From Massilia eburnea (GTDB taxonomy: Bacteria > Pseudomonadota > Gammaproteobacteria > Burkholderiales > Burkholderiaceae_D): a DNA stretch of 64,000 nucleotides. A program made the position numbers and the translations under genes. A model generated the notes under the pieces. That model did not search any database. It was not told the origin of the DNA and saw nothing but the letters and a program-made list of their open reading frames with translations. The stretch covers positions 434,001-498,000 of the forward strand of contig NZ_WNKX01000001.1 in the NCBI RefSeq assembly GCF_009720745.1. The letters are read 5' to 3'. Of this stretch, positions 6,821-16,248 are shown in pieces; position 1 is the stretch's first letter; every line of letters begins with the position of its first letter.

Positions 6821-9800
6821 TCAAGCCATCTTTGGCGCGCGGCGACCGTTCACCAGGCCCACCGCTTTCATCAGCAGGCGGAATACCAGGCGTACGAAGA
6901 CCAGGGCCAGGATTGCCTCGAGGAAAGTCATCAGGAAGGCCAGGGCCGCGCCCCAGCGCTCATCGCGGCGGTGGAACTTGGCGATCATGCTGTCCTTGGT
7001 GATCTCGATGCTGTCGTAGAAGGTCGGCACGACCAGCAGGGTCAGCAGCGTCGAGGTCAGCGTGCCGCCAATAATGGCCACGGCCATCGGGCGGTAGAAC
7101 TCGCCGCCGTTGCCCATGCCGATCGCCACCGGCATCATGCCGGCGATCAGGGCGAAAGTGGTCATCAGGATAGGCCGCAGGCGGGTCTGGCCGGCCTCGA
7201 TCAGGGCCTGGTGGCGGCTGGCGCCCTCCTGCTCACGCTTGCGCGCCGCGTCCAGCAGCAGGATGGCGTTTTTGGCCACCAGCCCCATCAGCATGATGAC
7301 GCCGATCAGGCTCATCAGGTTGAGGGTGCCGCCGGTGACGATCAGGCCGACCACCACGCCGATCAGCGACAGCGGCAAGGACAGCATGACGCCGCCCGGC
7401 GCCGTGAAGGAGCCGAACTGCATCACCAGCACCAGGTACATCAGGCCGATGCCCGACAGCAGGCCAATACCCATGGCGGAGAAGATTTCACCCTGGTTCT
7501 TGCTGGCGCCGCCCACGCCCTGGCCAAAGCCCGGCGGATAATCGATGTTCTTGGCGATTTTCATGGCGTCGGCCAGCACTTCGCCCGCCGCACGCCCCTC
7601 CACATTGGCGGTGACGGCGATGGTGCGCAAGCCATTCTTGTGGCGGATGCCGGCCGGGCCCTTGCCCATGGTGACCTTGGCGATCTGGTCGAGCGGAACC
7701 ATCTGGTTGCTGCCGGCCACTTTGATCGGCAGGCGCTCGATATGCTCCAGGCTCAGGCGGTCGTCCGGATGCAGGCGCACGGCAACATCGCGCGCCTCGC
7801 CGGTCGGGTCAACCCAGTCACCCACTTCCACGCCGGCAAACGCAACGCGCAAGGACGACGCGGCATCGCCGGCCGAAATGCCCATCGAGTTGGCCAGGCC
7901 GCGGTTCAGTTCAATTTGCAGCTCGTCCTTCGGATCCTGCTCGGACAGGCCGACATCCACCGCGCCCGGCACCTGGCGCAGCTTGGCCATGAAGTCGTTG
8001 GTGATGTCCATCAGCCTGCGCGAATCCGGGCCGACAAAGTCGATCTGCACCGCCTTGCCGCCACCGCCGCCGCCAAAGTCGTCGATCACCGTGAATTCGC
8101 CGCCCACCATGCCGGCCAGTTTCTGGCGTAGCTCGGAGCCGATCTCGGTAGCGCTACGCTTGCGCTCACGGCGCTCGCCGATATCGACCCAGATATTGCC
8201 GCTGGCCTGGTTGATGTACACCTCGGTCGACTTCACTTCCTTGATGCCCATGGCGATCGCGGATACTTTTTCCATCTTGCCGCGCGTGTATGCCAGGCTG
8301 GAAGAAGACGGCGTGCGCACGTCAACCCGCAAGGCGCCATGGTCCTGCTTGGGCATGAAGCTGGTGCCGCCCACGGTCACCTGCAGCGCGATGGCCGCGA
8401 CAAAGCTGGCCAGCGCAATCGCCGCCATCGAACGGCGATGGTCCAGCGCCCAGGCAATCACTTTGCCGTAGCGCGCCGCCTGGTGGTCGAACCAGTGGTT
8501 GAACTTGTCCAGCACCTTGCCGATGCCCTTCTTCGGCGCCGTGTGGTGATCCGGCGGGTCGCCCCAGAAGGCCGACAGCATCGGGTCCAGCGTGAAGGAA
8601 ATGAACAGCGACACGGCCACCGAGCAGGTCACCGTCAGGGCGAATGGACGGAACCATTCACCGGCCAGGCCCGGCATGAAGGCGACCGGGATGAACACCG
8701 CCATGATGGAGAAGGTGGTGGCGGCCACCGCCAGGCCGATTTCCGCCGTGCCGTTCAGGGCCGCGGTGCGCCGGTCGGAGCCGTTCTGCATATGGCGCAC
8801 GATGTTTTCCCGCACCACGATGGCGTCGTCGATCAGCACGCCGATCGCCAGCGACAGGCCGAGCAGGGTCATGAAGTTCAGCGTGAAGCCGCACAGCCAG
8901 ACAGCGATGAAGGCGGCCAGCACCGACGTCGGCAGCGACAGCGCGGTGATCAGGGTAGAACGCCAGGAGTTCAGGAAGGCGTACACCACGAAGATGGTCA
9001 GCACGGCGCCGAACACCAGCGCGTCAATCACATTGTCCAGCGAATCCTGTGCTTCCTTGCCGCCGTCTTCCGTGATGTCCAGCGTGGTACCGCTGTCGGA
9101 CAGCTCCTTGTTGATCTCCTCGGTCAGCTTGCGCACCTGCTTGCCGACCGAGACGGCGGAAGCGTCGCGCGCCCGGATAATGTGCAAGGCCACGTTCGGC
9201 TTGCCGCTATGCAGGCTGACATTGTTAATTTCGGCGAAGCCGTCCTCGATCTGGGCCACCTGCCCCAGGCGTACCAGCCGTTCGCCATCGCGCTTGACCA
9301 CCACATCCGCGAATTCTTCCGGACGCTCGATGCGGCCCACCAGGCGGATCGCCTTTTCCTCCAGGTTGCCGCGCACCTTGCCCACCGGGGCATTGGTGTT
9401 CTGCATATGCAGCGCGTTAGTGACTTCGGCCACCGATACATTGTATTCACGCAGTTTTTCGGCGCGCAGCAGCACCGACAGTTCGCGTCGCAGCGAACCA
9501 TTGACGTTGACCACCGAAACACCGTCCAGCGCGCGGAAGCGGTCGGCCAGCTTGTCTTCGGCCAGGCGCGAAATGGCGGCGTGCGACAGTGTCTTCGACG
9601 ACAGCGCCAGCTGCATCACAGGCTGGGCGGCGGTGTCGACCCGCTGGATCATCGGCTCACGCATCTCCGTCGGCAGCTTGTAGCGCACCGCGGCAATGGC
9701 ATTGCGCACCTCGTCCGACGCTTCGATCAGGTTCTTGTGGAAGCTGAAGCGGATCTGGAAGGTCGCCATGCTCTCGCTCGAATTGGAGAACAGGTCGTCC

Positions 9801-10030
9801 ACGCCTTCGATTGCCTGAAGCGACTTCTCGAGCCGGTTGACCACTTCGCGCTCCACCGTTTCCGGCGAGGCGCCTGGATACGGGATGTTGATGAACAACA
9901 TCGGCAGTTCGACGTCAGGCTCGCGGTTCACGCGCAGCTTGGACAGGGCCAGCAAACCCATCGCCATCATCGCGATGATCAGGACGATCGTCGCAACCGG
10001 GCGCCGGACACTAAAATTCGACAGGAACAT
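6821..10030 (-). CDS. RND multidrug efflux permease (HAE1/AcrB-like), distal copy
   Basis: Inner-membrane proton-driven efflux pump subunit of 1069 aa, normal for the family. Residues 1-30 form TM1 after the typical start M-F-L-S-N-F-S-V-R-R-P-V-A. Two large periplasmic loops follow TM1 and TM7. TM4 carries the proton-relay pair D401/D402 in G-V-L-I-D-D-A-I-V-V. A Gly run (D-D-F-G-G-G-G-G-G) in the second porter loop distinguishes it from its neighbour. It is a close paralogue of the permease just upstream, with long identical blocks in TM4-TM6 and TM10-TM12. AAGGAAAA about 9 nt upstream supports the start. The two permeases are separated by a terminator-like hairpin, so this copy may be less expressed. 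Substrates unknown. Confidence 0.93.
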   Translation of the reverse strand: MFLSNFSVRRPVATIVLIIAMMAMGLLALSKLRVNREPDVELPMLFINIPYPGASPETVEREVVNRLEKSLQAIEGVDDLFSNSSESMATFQIRFSFHKNLIEASDEVRNAIAAVRYKLPTEMREPMIQRVDTAAQPVMQLALSSKTLSHAAISRLAEDKLADRFRALDGVSVVNVNGSLRRELSVLLRAEKLREYNVSVAEVTNALHMQNTNAPVGKVRGNLEEKAIRLVGRIERPEEFADVVVKRDGERLVRLGQVAQIEDGFAEINNVSLHSGKPNVALHIIRARDASAVSVGKQVRKLTEEINKELSDSGTTLDITEDGGKEAQDSLDNVIDALVFGAVLTIFVVYAFLNSWRSTLITALSLPTSVLAAFIAVWLCGFTLNFMTLLGLSLAIGVLIDDAIVVRENIVRHMQNGSDRRTAALNGTAEIGLAVAATTFSIMAVFIPVAFMPGLAGEWFRPFALTVTCSVAVSLFISFTLDPMLSAFWGDPPDHHTAPKKGIGKVLDKFNHWFDHQAARYGKVIAWALDHRRSMAAIALASFVAAIALQVTVGGTSFMPKQDHGALRVDVRTPSSSSLAYTRGKMEKVSAIAMGIKEVKSTEVYINQASGNIWVDIGERRERKRSATEIGSELRQKLAGMVGGEFTVIDDFGGGGGGKAVQIDFVGPDSRRLMDITNDFMAKLRQVPGAVDVGLSEQDPKDELQIELNRGLANSMGISAGDAASSLRVAFAGVEVGDWVDPTGEARDVAVRLHPDDRLSLEHIERLPIKVAGSNQMVPLDQIAKVTMGKGPAGIRHKNGLRTIAVTANVEGRAAGEVLADAMKIAKNIDYPPGFGQGVGGASKNQGEIFSAMGIGLLSGIGLMYLVLVMQFGSFTAPGGVMLSLPLSLIGVVVGLIVTGGTLNLMSLIGVIMLMGLVAKNAILLLDAARKREQEGASRHQALIEAGQTRLRPILMTTFALIAGMMPVAIGMGNGGEFYRPMAVAIIGGTLTSTLLTLLVVPTFYDSIEITKDSMIAKFHRRDERWGAALAFLMTFLEAILALVFVRLVFRLLMKAVGLVNGRRAPKMA

Positions 10031-10062
10031 CTTGCATTTTCCTTAACTCACGATTCAAAAAA

Positions 10063-10080
10063 AAGGGCCCGAAGGCCCTT
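10063..10080 (-). terminator. Terminator-like hairpin between the two RND permeases
   Basis: In the leftward direction AAGGGCC-TTCG-GGCCCTT is followed by an unbroken T-run: a stable UUCG tetraloop stem 21 nt after the proximal permease stop. It probably attenuates transcription into the distal permease. Confidence 0.75.
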
Positions 10081-10101
10081 CCTTGCGCAGCTTGACGCGC
10101 T

Positions 10102-13100
10102 TTACGCCGCCGCAGCCTGGCGGCGGCCCGCCAGGACGAACAGTTTCTTCAGCAGGCGATACACCAGGCGCACGAAGGTCAGCGCCAGGATCGCTTCCAC
10201 AAAGGTCATCAGGAAGGCCACGGCCGTATTCCAGCGTTCGGAACGCGCGTGGAACTTGGCGATCATGCTGTCCTTGGTGATCTCGATGCTGTCGTAGAAC
10301 GTCGGCACAACCAGCAGCGTCAGCATGGTGGAGGTGATGGTGCCGCCGATGATGGCCACCGCCATCGGGCGATAGAACTCGCCGCCATCGCCCATGCCGA
10401 TGGCCACCGGCATCATGCCGGCGATCAGGGCGAAGGTCGTCATCAGGATCGGGCGCAGGCGCATGCGGCCGGCATGCATCAGCGCGTCCTCGCGGCCATA
10501 GCCCTCTTCCTCGCGCTTGCGCGCCGCGTCCAGCAGCAGGATGGCGTTCTTGGCCACCAGGCCCATCAGCATGATCACCCCGATAAAGCTCATCAGGTTG
10601 AGCGTGCCGCCGGTCAGCAGCAGGCCCACCACCACGCCGATCAGGGACAGCGGCAGCGACAGCATCACCGCGCCCGGCGCCGTGAAGGAGCCGAACTGCA
10701 TCACCAGCACCAGGTACATCAGGCCGATGCCGGACACCAGGGCGATACCCATGGCGCCGAACACTTCCTTCTGGTCTTTGCCGGAACCGCCCACGTCCAT
10801 GCCGAAGCCCGGCGGATAATCCATGGCAGCGGCCAGCTTGCGCGCTTCCTCGATCACTTCACCGTTCGAGCGGCCCTCGACGTTCGCCGACACCGACACC
10901 ATGCGCTTATTGTTCTTGTGGCGGATGGAAGCCGGGCCCTTGCCCATGGTGATGGTCGCGATCTGGTCCAGCGGCACCATCTGGTTGGTGCCGCTGACGG
11001 CGATCGGCAGGCGCTCGATATTTTCAGGGCTGACCCGGTCGGCCGGGTGCAGGCGCACGGCCACGTCGCGGGTTTCGCCGGTCGGGTCGACCCAGTCGCC
11101 CACTTCGATACCGGCAAAGGCCACGCGCAGAGAAGTCGCCGCATCGCCGGCCGAAATGCCCATCGAGTTGGCCAGGCCTCGGTTCAGTTCAATCTGCAGC
11201 TCGTCCTTCGGATCCTGCTCGGACAGGCCGACGTCGACCGCACCCTTGACCTGGCGCAGCTTCTCCATGTACTGGTTGGTGATCTCCATCAGCTTGCGCG
11301 AATCCGGGCCGACGAAGTCGATCTGCACCGGCTTGCGGGCGCCGTTGTTGATGTCTTCCAGCACCACGAATTCGCCGCCTACCAGCCCGGCCAGCTTCTG
11401 GCGCAGCTCAATGGCGATTTCGGTGGCATCGCGTTTGCGCTCCTTGCGCTTGCCGATGTCGACCCAGATACGGCCGCCCGACAGGTTGACGTAGGTGCTG
11501 GTCGCTTTCACCTCTTTAATGGTGTGGGCGATTTGCGCAGCCTTGTCCATCTTGGTCTTGGTGTAATCCAGGCTGGAGGAAGACGGTGTGCGCACGTCGA
11601 TGGCGATGGTGCCGAAGTCCACTTTCGGCAGGAAGCTCGAGCCGCCCACGGTGAACTGCAGGGCCAGCGCGCCAACGAAAGTCAGCACCGCAATCACGCC
11701 CATCCAGCGGCGGTGATGCAAGGCCCAGGCGATCACCTTGCCGTAACGGTCGGCCTGGTGGTCGAACCAGTGGTTGAACTTGTCCAGCACCTTGCCCAGG
11801 CCTTTCTTCGGCGCGGTGTGGTGGTCCGGCGGATCGCCCCAGTAGGCCGACAGCATCGGATCCAGGGTGAAGGAAATGAACAGCGACACGGCCACCGAGC
11901 AGGTCACGGTCAGCGCGAATGGACGGAACCATTCGCCCGGCATGCCGCCCATGAAGGCGACCGGGATGAACACCGCCATGATGGAGAAGGTGGTCGCGGC
12001 GACGGCCAGGCCGATTTCGGCGGTACCGTTCAGCGCTGCGGTACGGCGGTCGGAGCCGTTCTGCATATGGCGCACGATGTTTTCCCGCACCACGATGGCG
12101 TCGTCGATCAGCACGCCGATCGCCAGCGACAGGCCGAGCAGGGTCATGAAGTTCAGCGTGAAGCCGCACAGCCAGACCGCGATAAACGCCGCCACCACGG
12201 AAGTCGGCAGCGACAGCGCGGTGATCAGGGTGGAGCGCCAGGAATTCAGGAAGGCGTACACCACGAAGATGGTCAGCACGGCGCCGAATACCAGGGCTTC
12301 GATCACGTTGTTCAGGGAATCCTGCGCATCTTCGCCGCCGTCGCGGGTCACTTCCAGCGAAGTGCCGTTGCCTTCGGCCTTGAATTCAGCATTGATTTCT
12401 TCGGTCAGCTTGCGCACGGCCTTGGCCACCGACACGGTGGAGGCATCACGCGCACGGATCACGGCCAGGCCCACGTTCGGCTTGCCGGAACGCAGGCTGA
12501 CGTTATTGATTTCGGCAAAGCCGTCCTCGATGGTCGCCACCTGGCCCAGGCGCACCAGCTGGTCGCCATTGCGCTTGACCACCACGTCCTTGAATTCTTC
12601 CGGACGCTCGATACGGCCCACCAGGCGGATCGCCTTTTCTTCCAGGTCGCCGCGCACCTTGCCCACCGGTGCATTGGTGTTTTGCATGCGCAGCGCCTGC
12701 GCCACCTCGGCCACCGAGACATTGTGCTCACGCAGCTTGTCGGCGCGCAGCAGCACCGACAGCTCGCGGCGCAGCGAACCGTTGACGTTGACCACGGCTA
12801 CGCCGTCCAGCGCGCGGTAGCGGTCGGCCAGCTTGTCTTCGGCCAGGCGCGACAGCACGGCGTGCGATTGCGTCTTGGACGACAGCGACATCTGCATGAT
12901 CGGGTCTTCCGACGTGTCGATGCGCTGGATCATCGGTTCGCGCATCTCGGTCGGCAGCTTGTAGCGTACCGAGGCGATAGCGTTGCGCACCTCGTCGGAC
13001 GCTTCGATCAGGTTCTTCTTGAACGTGAAGCGCATTTCGATGGTGGCGCTGCCCTCGCGCGAAGTCGAGTACAGGTCGGTCACGCCTTCGATCGCTTGCA

Positions 13101-13311
13101 GCGATTTTTCCAGGCGGTTGACCACTTCGCGCTCGACCGTCTCGGGCGAGGCGCCAGGATATGGGATGTTGACGATCAGCAGCGGGATCTCAACGTCCGG
13201 ATTCTGGTTCACGCGCAGCTTGGACAGGGCCAGCAGGCCCATGGCCATCATCGCCACGATCAGCACGATCATGGCGACTGGGCGCTTGATACTGAAATTT
13301 GAAAGGAACAT
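10102..13311 (-). CDS. RND multidrug efflux permease (HAE1/AcrB-like), proximal copy
   Basis: Inner-membrane drug/proton antiporter of 1069 aa, a tandem paralogue of the permease that follows. The TM4 proton-relay residues are D403/D404 (G-V-L-I-D-D-A-I-V-V). The periplasmic porter subdomains and both six-helix bundles are complete. Differences from the distal copy concentrate in the porter loops (for example E-D-I-N-N-G-A-R-K instead of the Gly run), which suggests different substrate pockets. AGGAA sits about 10 nt before the ATG. It lies 24 nt after the adaptor lipoprotein gene, so the order is adaptor, permease 1, permease 2. No outer-membrane factor is encoded nearby, so a TolC-type channel from elsewhere would be needed. 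The pair could form homotrimers, or heterotrimers as in MdtBC. Confidence 0.93.
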   Translation of the reverse strand: MFLSNFSIKRPVAMIVLIVAMMAMGLLALSKLRVNQNPDVEIPLLIVNIPYPGASPETVEREVVNRLEKSLQAIEGVTDLYSTSREGSATIEMRFTFKKNLIEASDEVRNAIASVRYKLPTEMREPMIQRIDTSEDPIMQMSLSSKTQSHAVLSRLAEDKLADRYRALDGVAVVNVNGSLRRELSVLLRADKLREHNVSVAEVAQALRMQNTNAPVGKVRGDLEEKAIRLVGRIERPEEFKDVVVKRNGDQLVRLGQVATIEDGFAEINNVSLRSGKPNVGLAVIRARDASTVSVAKAVRKLTEEINAEFKAEGNGTSLEVTRDGGEDAQDSLNNVIEALVFGAVLTIFVVYAFLNSWRSTLITALSLPTSVVAAFIAVWLCGFTLNFMTLLGLSLAIGVLIDDAIVVRENIVRHMQNGSDRRTAALNGTAEIGLAVAATTFSIMAVFIPVAFMGGMPGEWFRPFALTVTCSVAVSLFISFTLDPMLSAYWGDPPDHHTAPKKGLGKVLDKFNHWFDHQADRYGKVIAWALHHRRWMGVIAVLTFVGALALQFTVGGSSFLPKVDFGTIAIDVRTPSSSSLDYTKTKMDKAAQIAHTIKEVKATSTYVNLSGGRIWVDIGKRKERKRDATEIAIELRQKLAGLVGGEFVVLEDINNGARKPVQIDFVGPDSRKLMEITNQYMEKLRQVKGAVDVGLSEQDPKDELQIELNRGLANSMGISAGDAATSLRVAFAGIEVGDWVDPTGETRDVAVRLHPADRVSPENIERLPIAVSGTNQMVPLDQIATITMGKGPASIRHKNNKRMVSVSANVEGRSNGEVIEEARKLAAAMDYPPGFGMDVGGSGKDQKEVFGAMGIALVSGIGLMYLVLVMQFGSFTAPGAVMLSLPLSLIGVVVGLLLTGGTLNLMSFIGVIMLMGLVAKNAILLLDAARKREEEGYGREDALMHAGRMRLRPILMTTFALIAGMMPVAIGMGDGGEFYRPMAVAIIGGTITSTMLTLLVVPTFYDSIEITKDSMIAKFHARSERWNTAVAFLMTFVEAILALTFVRLVYRLLKKLFVLAGRRQAAAA

Positions 13312-13335
13312 GGTTCGACTTCCTGTGGTTACCTT

Positions 13336-14520
13336 TTAATTACCCTTGCTTGCATCAGCAGGCACGGAGGCCGAAGCCATGGTCTTGGCCACCTGCATTT
13401 CCACTTTCTGGCCGTCGCGGAAGCCGGAAGCCGGGGTGCGCATCACCAGGTCGCCCTTGGCCAGGCCGGTCTGCACCTGCCAATTGCCGCTGCGCGCATC
13501 GCGCGCGCCCATTTGCAGGGTGGCCTTGGCCAGCTGCTTGTCCTTGATCTTCCACACGTAGGTGGTGTCGCCCTGCTTGACCAAGGCCGATTCCGGCACC
13601 ATCAGCGCCGAAGTGGTTTCCGCTTCGATGCGGCCTTCGGCGAACAGGCCGGCGACGCGCGGCAGGTTCGTGTCGGCGAAGTTGACCAGCACTTCCACCT
13701 GGCGGGTCACCGGGTTGGCGGCCGGATCGACGCGCTTGACCTTGCCCAGGAAGTTCTGGCCAGGGTAGCCGTTGATGGCGAACACCACGCCCTGCCCCAC
13801 TTTTACCACGCCCACCGAGTCGGCGGAAACGCGGCCTTCAAAGCGCATCGAGGCAGGGTCGATTACTTTCACCAGTTCCTTGCCGATCTGCGCGGTGTCG
13901 CCGGCCGAGACCTTGCGCTCGGAGACGATGCCGTCGAACGGCGCGCGCACCAGGGTGCGGGTCAGCTGCTGGTTGGCAGCGACCAGGCGTGCCTTGGCGG
14001 CCGACAGGTCGGACTGGGCGTTATTGCGGCGGATTTCAGCGTCTTCCAGCACCTGCGAGGACACCATGCCGGACGATTTCAGGGTCTTCTGGCGGGTCAG
14101 CACGCGCTCGGCCGCATCCAGGGACTGGCTGGAGGCGCGCACCGCTTCCTGTGCCGAATTCAGCGCATCGCGCAGGGAAGTGTCGTCCAGGCGCACCAGC
14201 AGGTCGCCCTTCTTCACCGCCTCGCCGTTCTCTTTCAGCACCTGCATCACGACGGCGCCCACTTCAGCGCGCATATCGGCCTTGCGCTCTGGTTCGATGG
14301 AGCCGGTGATCACCGGGCCGGACGAGAGGGCATTGCTTTCCACCGTCACCAGATCTTCGGACGCAACTTGCAGCGTTGCCAGCTTCTTGTCATCGCCCTT
14401 GCCTTTCGCATCGGCAGTGGCCGAAGCGCTGGCCTTGCCGGCTTCCGGCGCCTTGTCGGATTTACCGCAGGCGACCAGGGCAGAAGCAACGGCAACAGCT
14501 AATAGGGTTTTACGCAACAT
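13336..14520 (-). CDS. RND efflux periplasmic adaptor (membrane fusion) lipoprotein
   Basis: A 394-aa HlyD/AcrA-type adaptor bridging the RND pump to an outer-membrane channel. A lipoprotein signal ends in L-V-A-C with Cys18 as the lipidation site, followed by an Ala/Lys/Asp-rich linker to about residue 50. Next come the lipoyl half-motif (V-G-A-V-V-M-Q-V-L-K-E-N-G-E-A-V-K-K-G-D), an alpha-hairpin (about 110-180), the second lipoyl half (V-R-A-P-F-D-G-I-V-S-E-R) and the beta-barrel and membrane-proximal domains. The start at 14520 is chosen over an upstream Met because GGAG lies 8 nt before it and it begins the lipoprotein signal. First gene of the efflux operon, under the promoter at 14585-14613. 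Confidence 0.93.
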   Translation of the reverse strand: MLRKTLLAVAVASALVACGKSDKAPEAGKASASATADAKGKGDDKKLATLQVASEDLVTVESNALSSGPVITGSIEPERKADMRAEVGAVVMQVLKENGEAVKKGDLLVRLDDTSLRDALNSAQEAVRASSQSLDAAERVLTRQKTLKSSGMVSSQVLEDAEIRRNNAQSDLSAAKARLVAANQQLTRTLVRAPFDGIVSERKVSAGDTAQIGKELVKVIDPASMRFEGRVSADSVGVVKVGQGVVFAINGYPGQNFLGKVKRVDPAANPVTRQVEVLVNFADTNLPRVAGLFAEGRIEAETTSALMVPESALVKQGDTTYVWKIKDKQLAKATLQMGARDARSGNWQVQTGLAKGDLVMRTPASGFRDGQKVEMQVAKTMASASVPADASKGN

Positions 14521-14564
14521 GTGAATCTCCAGTTTGGTGGACGGCTTATTTGAATATTGAATGC

Positions 14565-14589
14565 ATACTTCTGCAGCGTGCAAAAGTAT
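14565..14589. promoter_or_regulatory. Dyad operator overlapping the efflux promoter -10
   Basis: ATACTTCTGC and GCAAAAGTAT form a 10-bp inverted repeat (one mismatch) with a 5-bp centre. It covers the -10 and start region of the efflux operon promoter, as expected for a TetR/AcrR-type repressor. No such regulator gene lies in the window. Confidence 0.55.
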
Positions 14590-14613
14590 CTAATTAGAGA
14601 GGGGGAGTGTCAA
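14585..14613 (-). promoter_or_regulatory. Sigma70 promoter of the RND efflux operon
   Basis: Leftward TTGACA (14613-14608), 17-bp spacer, GATACT (14590-14585). The -35 is a perfect consensus. The predicted start near 14578 lies within the dyad operator. Confidence 0.7.
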
Positions 14614-14698
14614 TTCACCTGGGCCAGAATGCGGGATTTCATGGCTGGACTGCAGGATTCGCGGATAAACCGCAAAAAAGGTGAATATTAGAGAGAAA

Positions 14699-14726
14699 GG
14701 GATTGATTCATTTGTGAATCAATCCC
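14699..14726 (-). terminator. Perfect 12-bp hairpin after the PAP2-like gene
   Basis: GGGATTGATTCA pairs perfectly with TGAATCAATCCC around a TTTG loop, 9 nt past the stop of the leftward PAP2-like gene. The trailing T-tract (TTTCTC) is short, so it may be a weak terminator or an mRNA-stabilising hairpin. Confidence 0.55.
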
Positions 14727-14734
14727 CGGAGTAT

Positions 14735-15154
14735 TCAACGCGGGAAGAGCGCGAAAACGAGGTGGCCGATGGCTATGCCGGTGAGCAGGCCGCCGCAAAT
14801 CTCGATCACGGTGTGACCCATCCGTTCGCGCAGCCATTTGTGGTCCGTGGCATCCTTGGCCAGGCGGTTGATGGCCGCCGCCTGCCGGCCGACGTGCTGG
14901 CGCAGGCTGTTGGCATCGATGATAACGATAAAGCAGAGCGTGACCGCGACGCCGAAAGCCGGATGGCCGATACCCTCGCGCAGCGCGATCAGGGTGGCCA
15001 TGCTGGACACCACAGCGCTGTGGTTGGACGGGAAACCGCCATTCCCGACCAGGTTGAAGGCCCATTTGCGGGCTTTGATACTATTAATCAGGAATTTGAT
15101 CGGACCGACAGTAATCCAGGTCAAAAGCGGCGTCACAAGGTAAGCGAGATCCAT
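14735..15154 (-). CDS. Divergent PAP2 family (DUF212) membrane protein
   Basis: A small integral membrane protein of 139 aa with the divergent PAP2/DUF212 pattern. The phosphatase-like motif G-G-F-P-S-N-H-S occupies residues 39-46, and a second motif R-E-R-M-G-H-T-V-I-E lies near residues 109-118. The family is probably a phosphatase on lipid or acid phosphates, but no reaction is established. Several hydrophobic helices (about 5-25, 45-80, 117-137) support membrane location. The start follows AGGAC about 9 nt upstream. Divergent from the DUF475 gene; the 68-bp gap contains ATTATAAT (15182-15189), which could supply -10 elements in both directions. Confidence 0.8.
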   Translation of the reverse strand: MDLAYLVTPLLTWITVGPIKFLINSIKARKWAFNLVGNGGFPSNHSAVVSSMATLIALREGIGHPAFGVAVTLCFIVIIDANSLRQHVGRQAAAINRLAKDATDHKWLRERMGHTVIEICGGLLTGIAIGHLVFALFPR

Positions 15155-15222
15155 TTATAGCGTCCTAAGGGGCAATCCACCATTATAATCGGCGCACTAA
15201 CAATATTAATAGCAAGCAAAAG

Positions 15223-16248
15223 ATGAAGTATTTCAGGATATCGTTTATTGCCACATTCGTCCTGATGGGGCTGGCAGCCTGGTGGGGTTACGGCCATGGC
15301 GGCCCGGCGGCGGCGATGAACGCACTCTTAATTACCGGCATTCTGGGCGTCATGGAAGTGTCGCTCTCGTTTGATAATGCGGTGGTCAACGCCTCGGTCC
15401 TGAAGACCTGGAACGATTACTGGCAAAAGCTGTTCCTGACCGTGGGTATCCTGGTGGCCGTGTTCGGCATGCGGCTGGTATTTCCACTGGCCATTGTCGC
15501 TGCAGCAACCGGACTGGACATGCTTGCGGTCTGGGATATGGCGCTCAAGACACCCCAGGAATACTCGCGTCACCTGATGGGCGTGCACGAGGAAGTGGCA
15601 GCCTTTGGCGGCGCCTTCCTGCTGCTGGTCTTCCTGAATTTCCTGTTCGATGAAGAAAAGGACGTGCACTGGATCCACTGGTTTGAGGAAAAAGTGGGCA
15701 AATACGGCACGGAAAGCCTGGCCGTGCTGCTGGCCCTGGTAAGCGTGGTGCTGTGCGTGCAGATGGTGCCGGAGGCCAAGCGCTACAGCGTGCTCTACTC
15801 CGGGGTGATCGGCATCGCGATTTACGTGGGCGTGGGCTGGATCAGCAGCCTGCTGGAAGAAGAAGGCCATGGCGAAGTGGGCAAAGCTGTTGCCGGCGGC
15901 TCGATTGGCGGTTTCCTCTACCTCGAAGTGCTGGATGCATCTTTCTCCTTCGACGGCGTAATCGGCGCCTTTGCCATCACCAGCGACGTGGTGATCATCA
16001 TGCTGGGCCTGGCCATCGGCGCCATGTACGTGCGTTCGCTGACGGTCTACCTGGTGCACAAAGGCACGCTGGACGAATTCATTTACCTGGAACATGGGGC
16101 ACATTATGCGATCGGCATCCTGGCCCTGATCATGTTTGCCAGCGTGAAGTATCACATTCCGGAGTGGGTCACTGGCTTGTCCGGGGTGGCGTTTATTGGT
16201 GTTTCGCTGTGGTCTTCCCTCAAATATAAGAAACTGGAGTCTGAATGA
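15223..16248 (+). CDS. DUF475 family (TerC superfamily) integral membrane protein
   Basis: A polytopic inner-membrane protein of 341 aa related to TerC, a family implicated in metal-ion (manganese or tellurite) homeostasis. Two internally similar acidic motifs are visible: M-E-V-S-L-S-F-D-N-A-V near residues 44-54 and L-D-A-S-F-S-F-D-G-V-I near 244-254. Each puts Ser-Phe-Asp in a membrane helix, as in TerC-type proteins. About eight hydrophobic segments are present, including an N-terminal one. The next gene starts inside its stop codon (ATGA), so the two are translationally coupled. The metal role is inferred from the superfamily only. Confidence 0.82.
   Translation: MKYFRISFIATFVLMGLAAWWGYGHGGPAAAMNALLITGILGVMEVSLSFDNAVVNASVLKTWNDYWQKLFLTVGILVAVFGMRLVFPLAIVAAATGLDMLAVWDMALKTPQEYSRHLMGVHEEVAAFGGAFLLLVFLNFLFDEEKDVHWIHWFEEKVGKYGTESLAVLLALVSVVLCVQMVPEAKRYSVLYSGVIGIAIYVGVGWISSLLEEEGHGEVGKAVAGGSIGGFLYLEVLDASFSFDGVIGAFAITSDVVIIMLGLAIGAMYVRSLTVYLVHKGTLDEFIYLEHGAHYAIGILALIMFASVKYHIPEWVTGLSGVAFIGVSLWSSLKYKKLESE

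Noticed and set aside
8339..10297. 652-aa open frame antisense to the distal RND permease
   Set aside because: Same composition artefact; it spans the intergenic terminator and has no family features.
10249..13302. 1017-aa open frame antisense to the proximal RND permease
   Set aside because: His/Gln/Arg/Ala-rich translation with no domain or ribosome site; it is a mirror of high-GC codon use. The similar frame antisense to the distal permease confirms a shadow.
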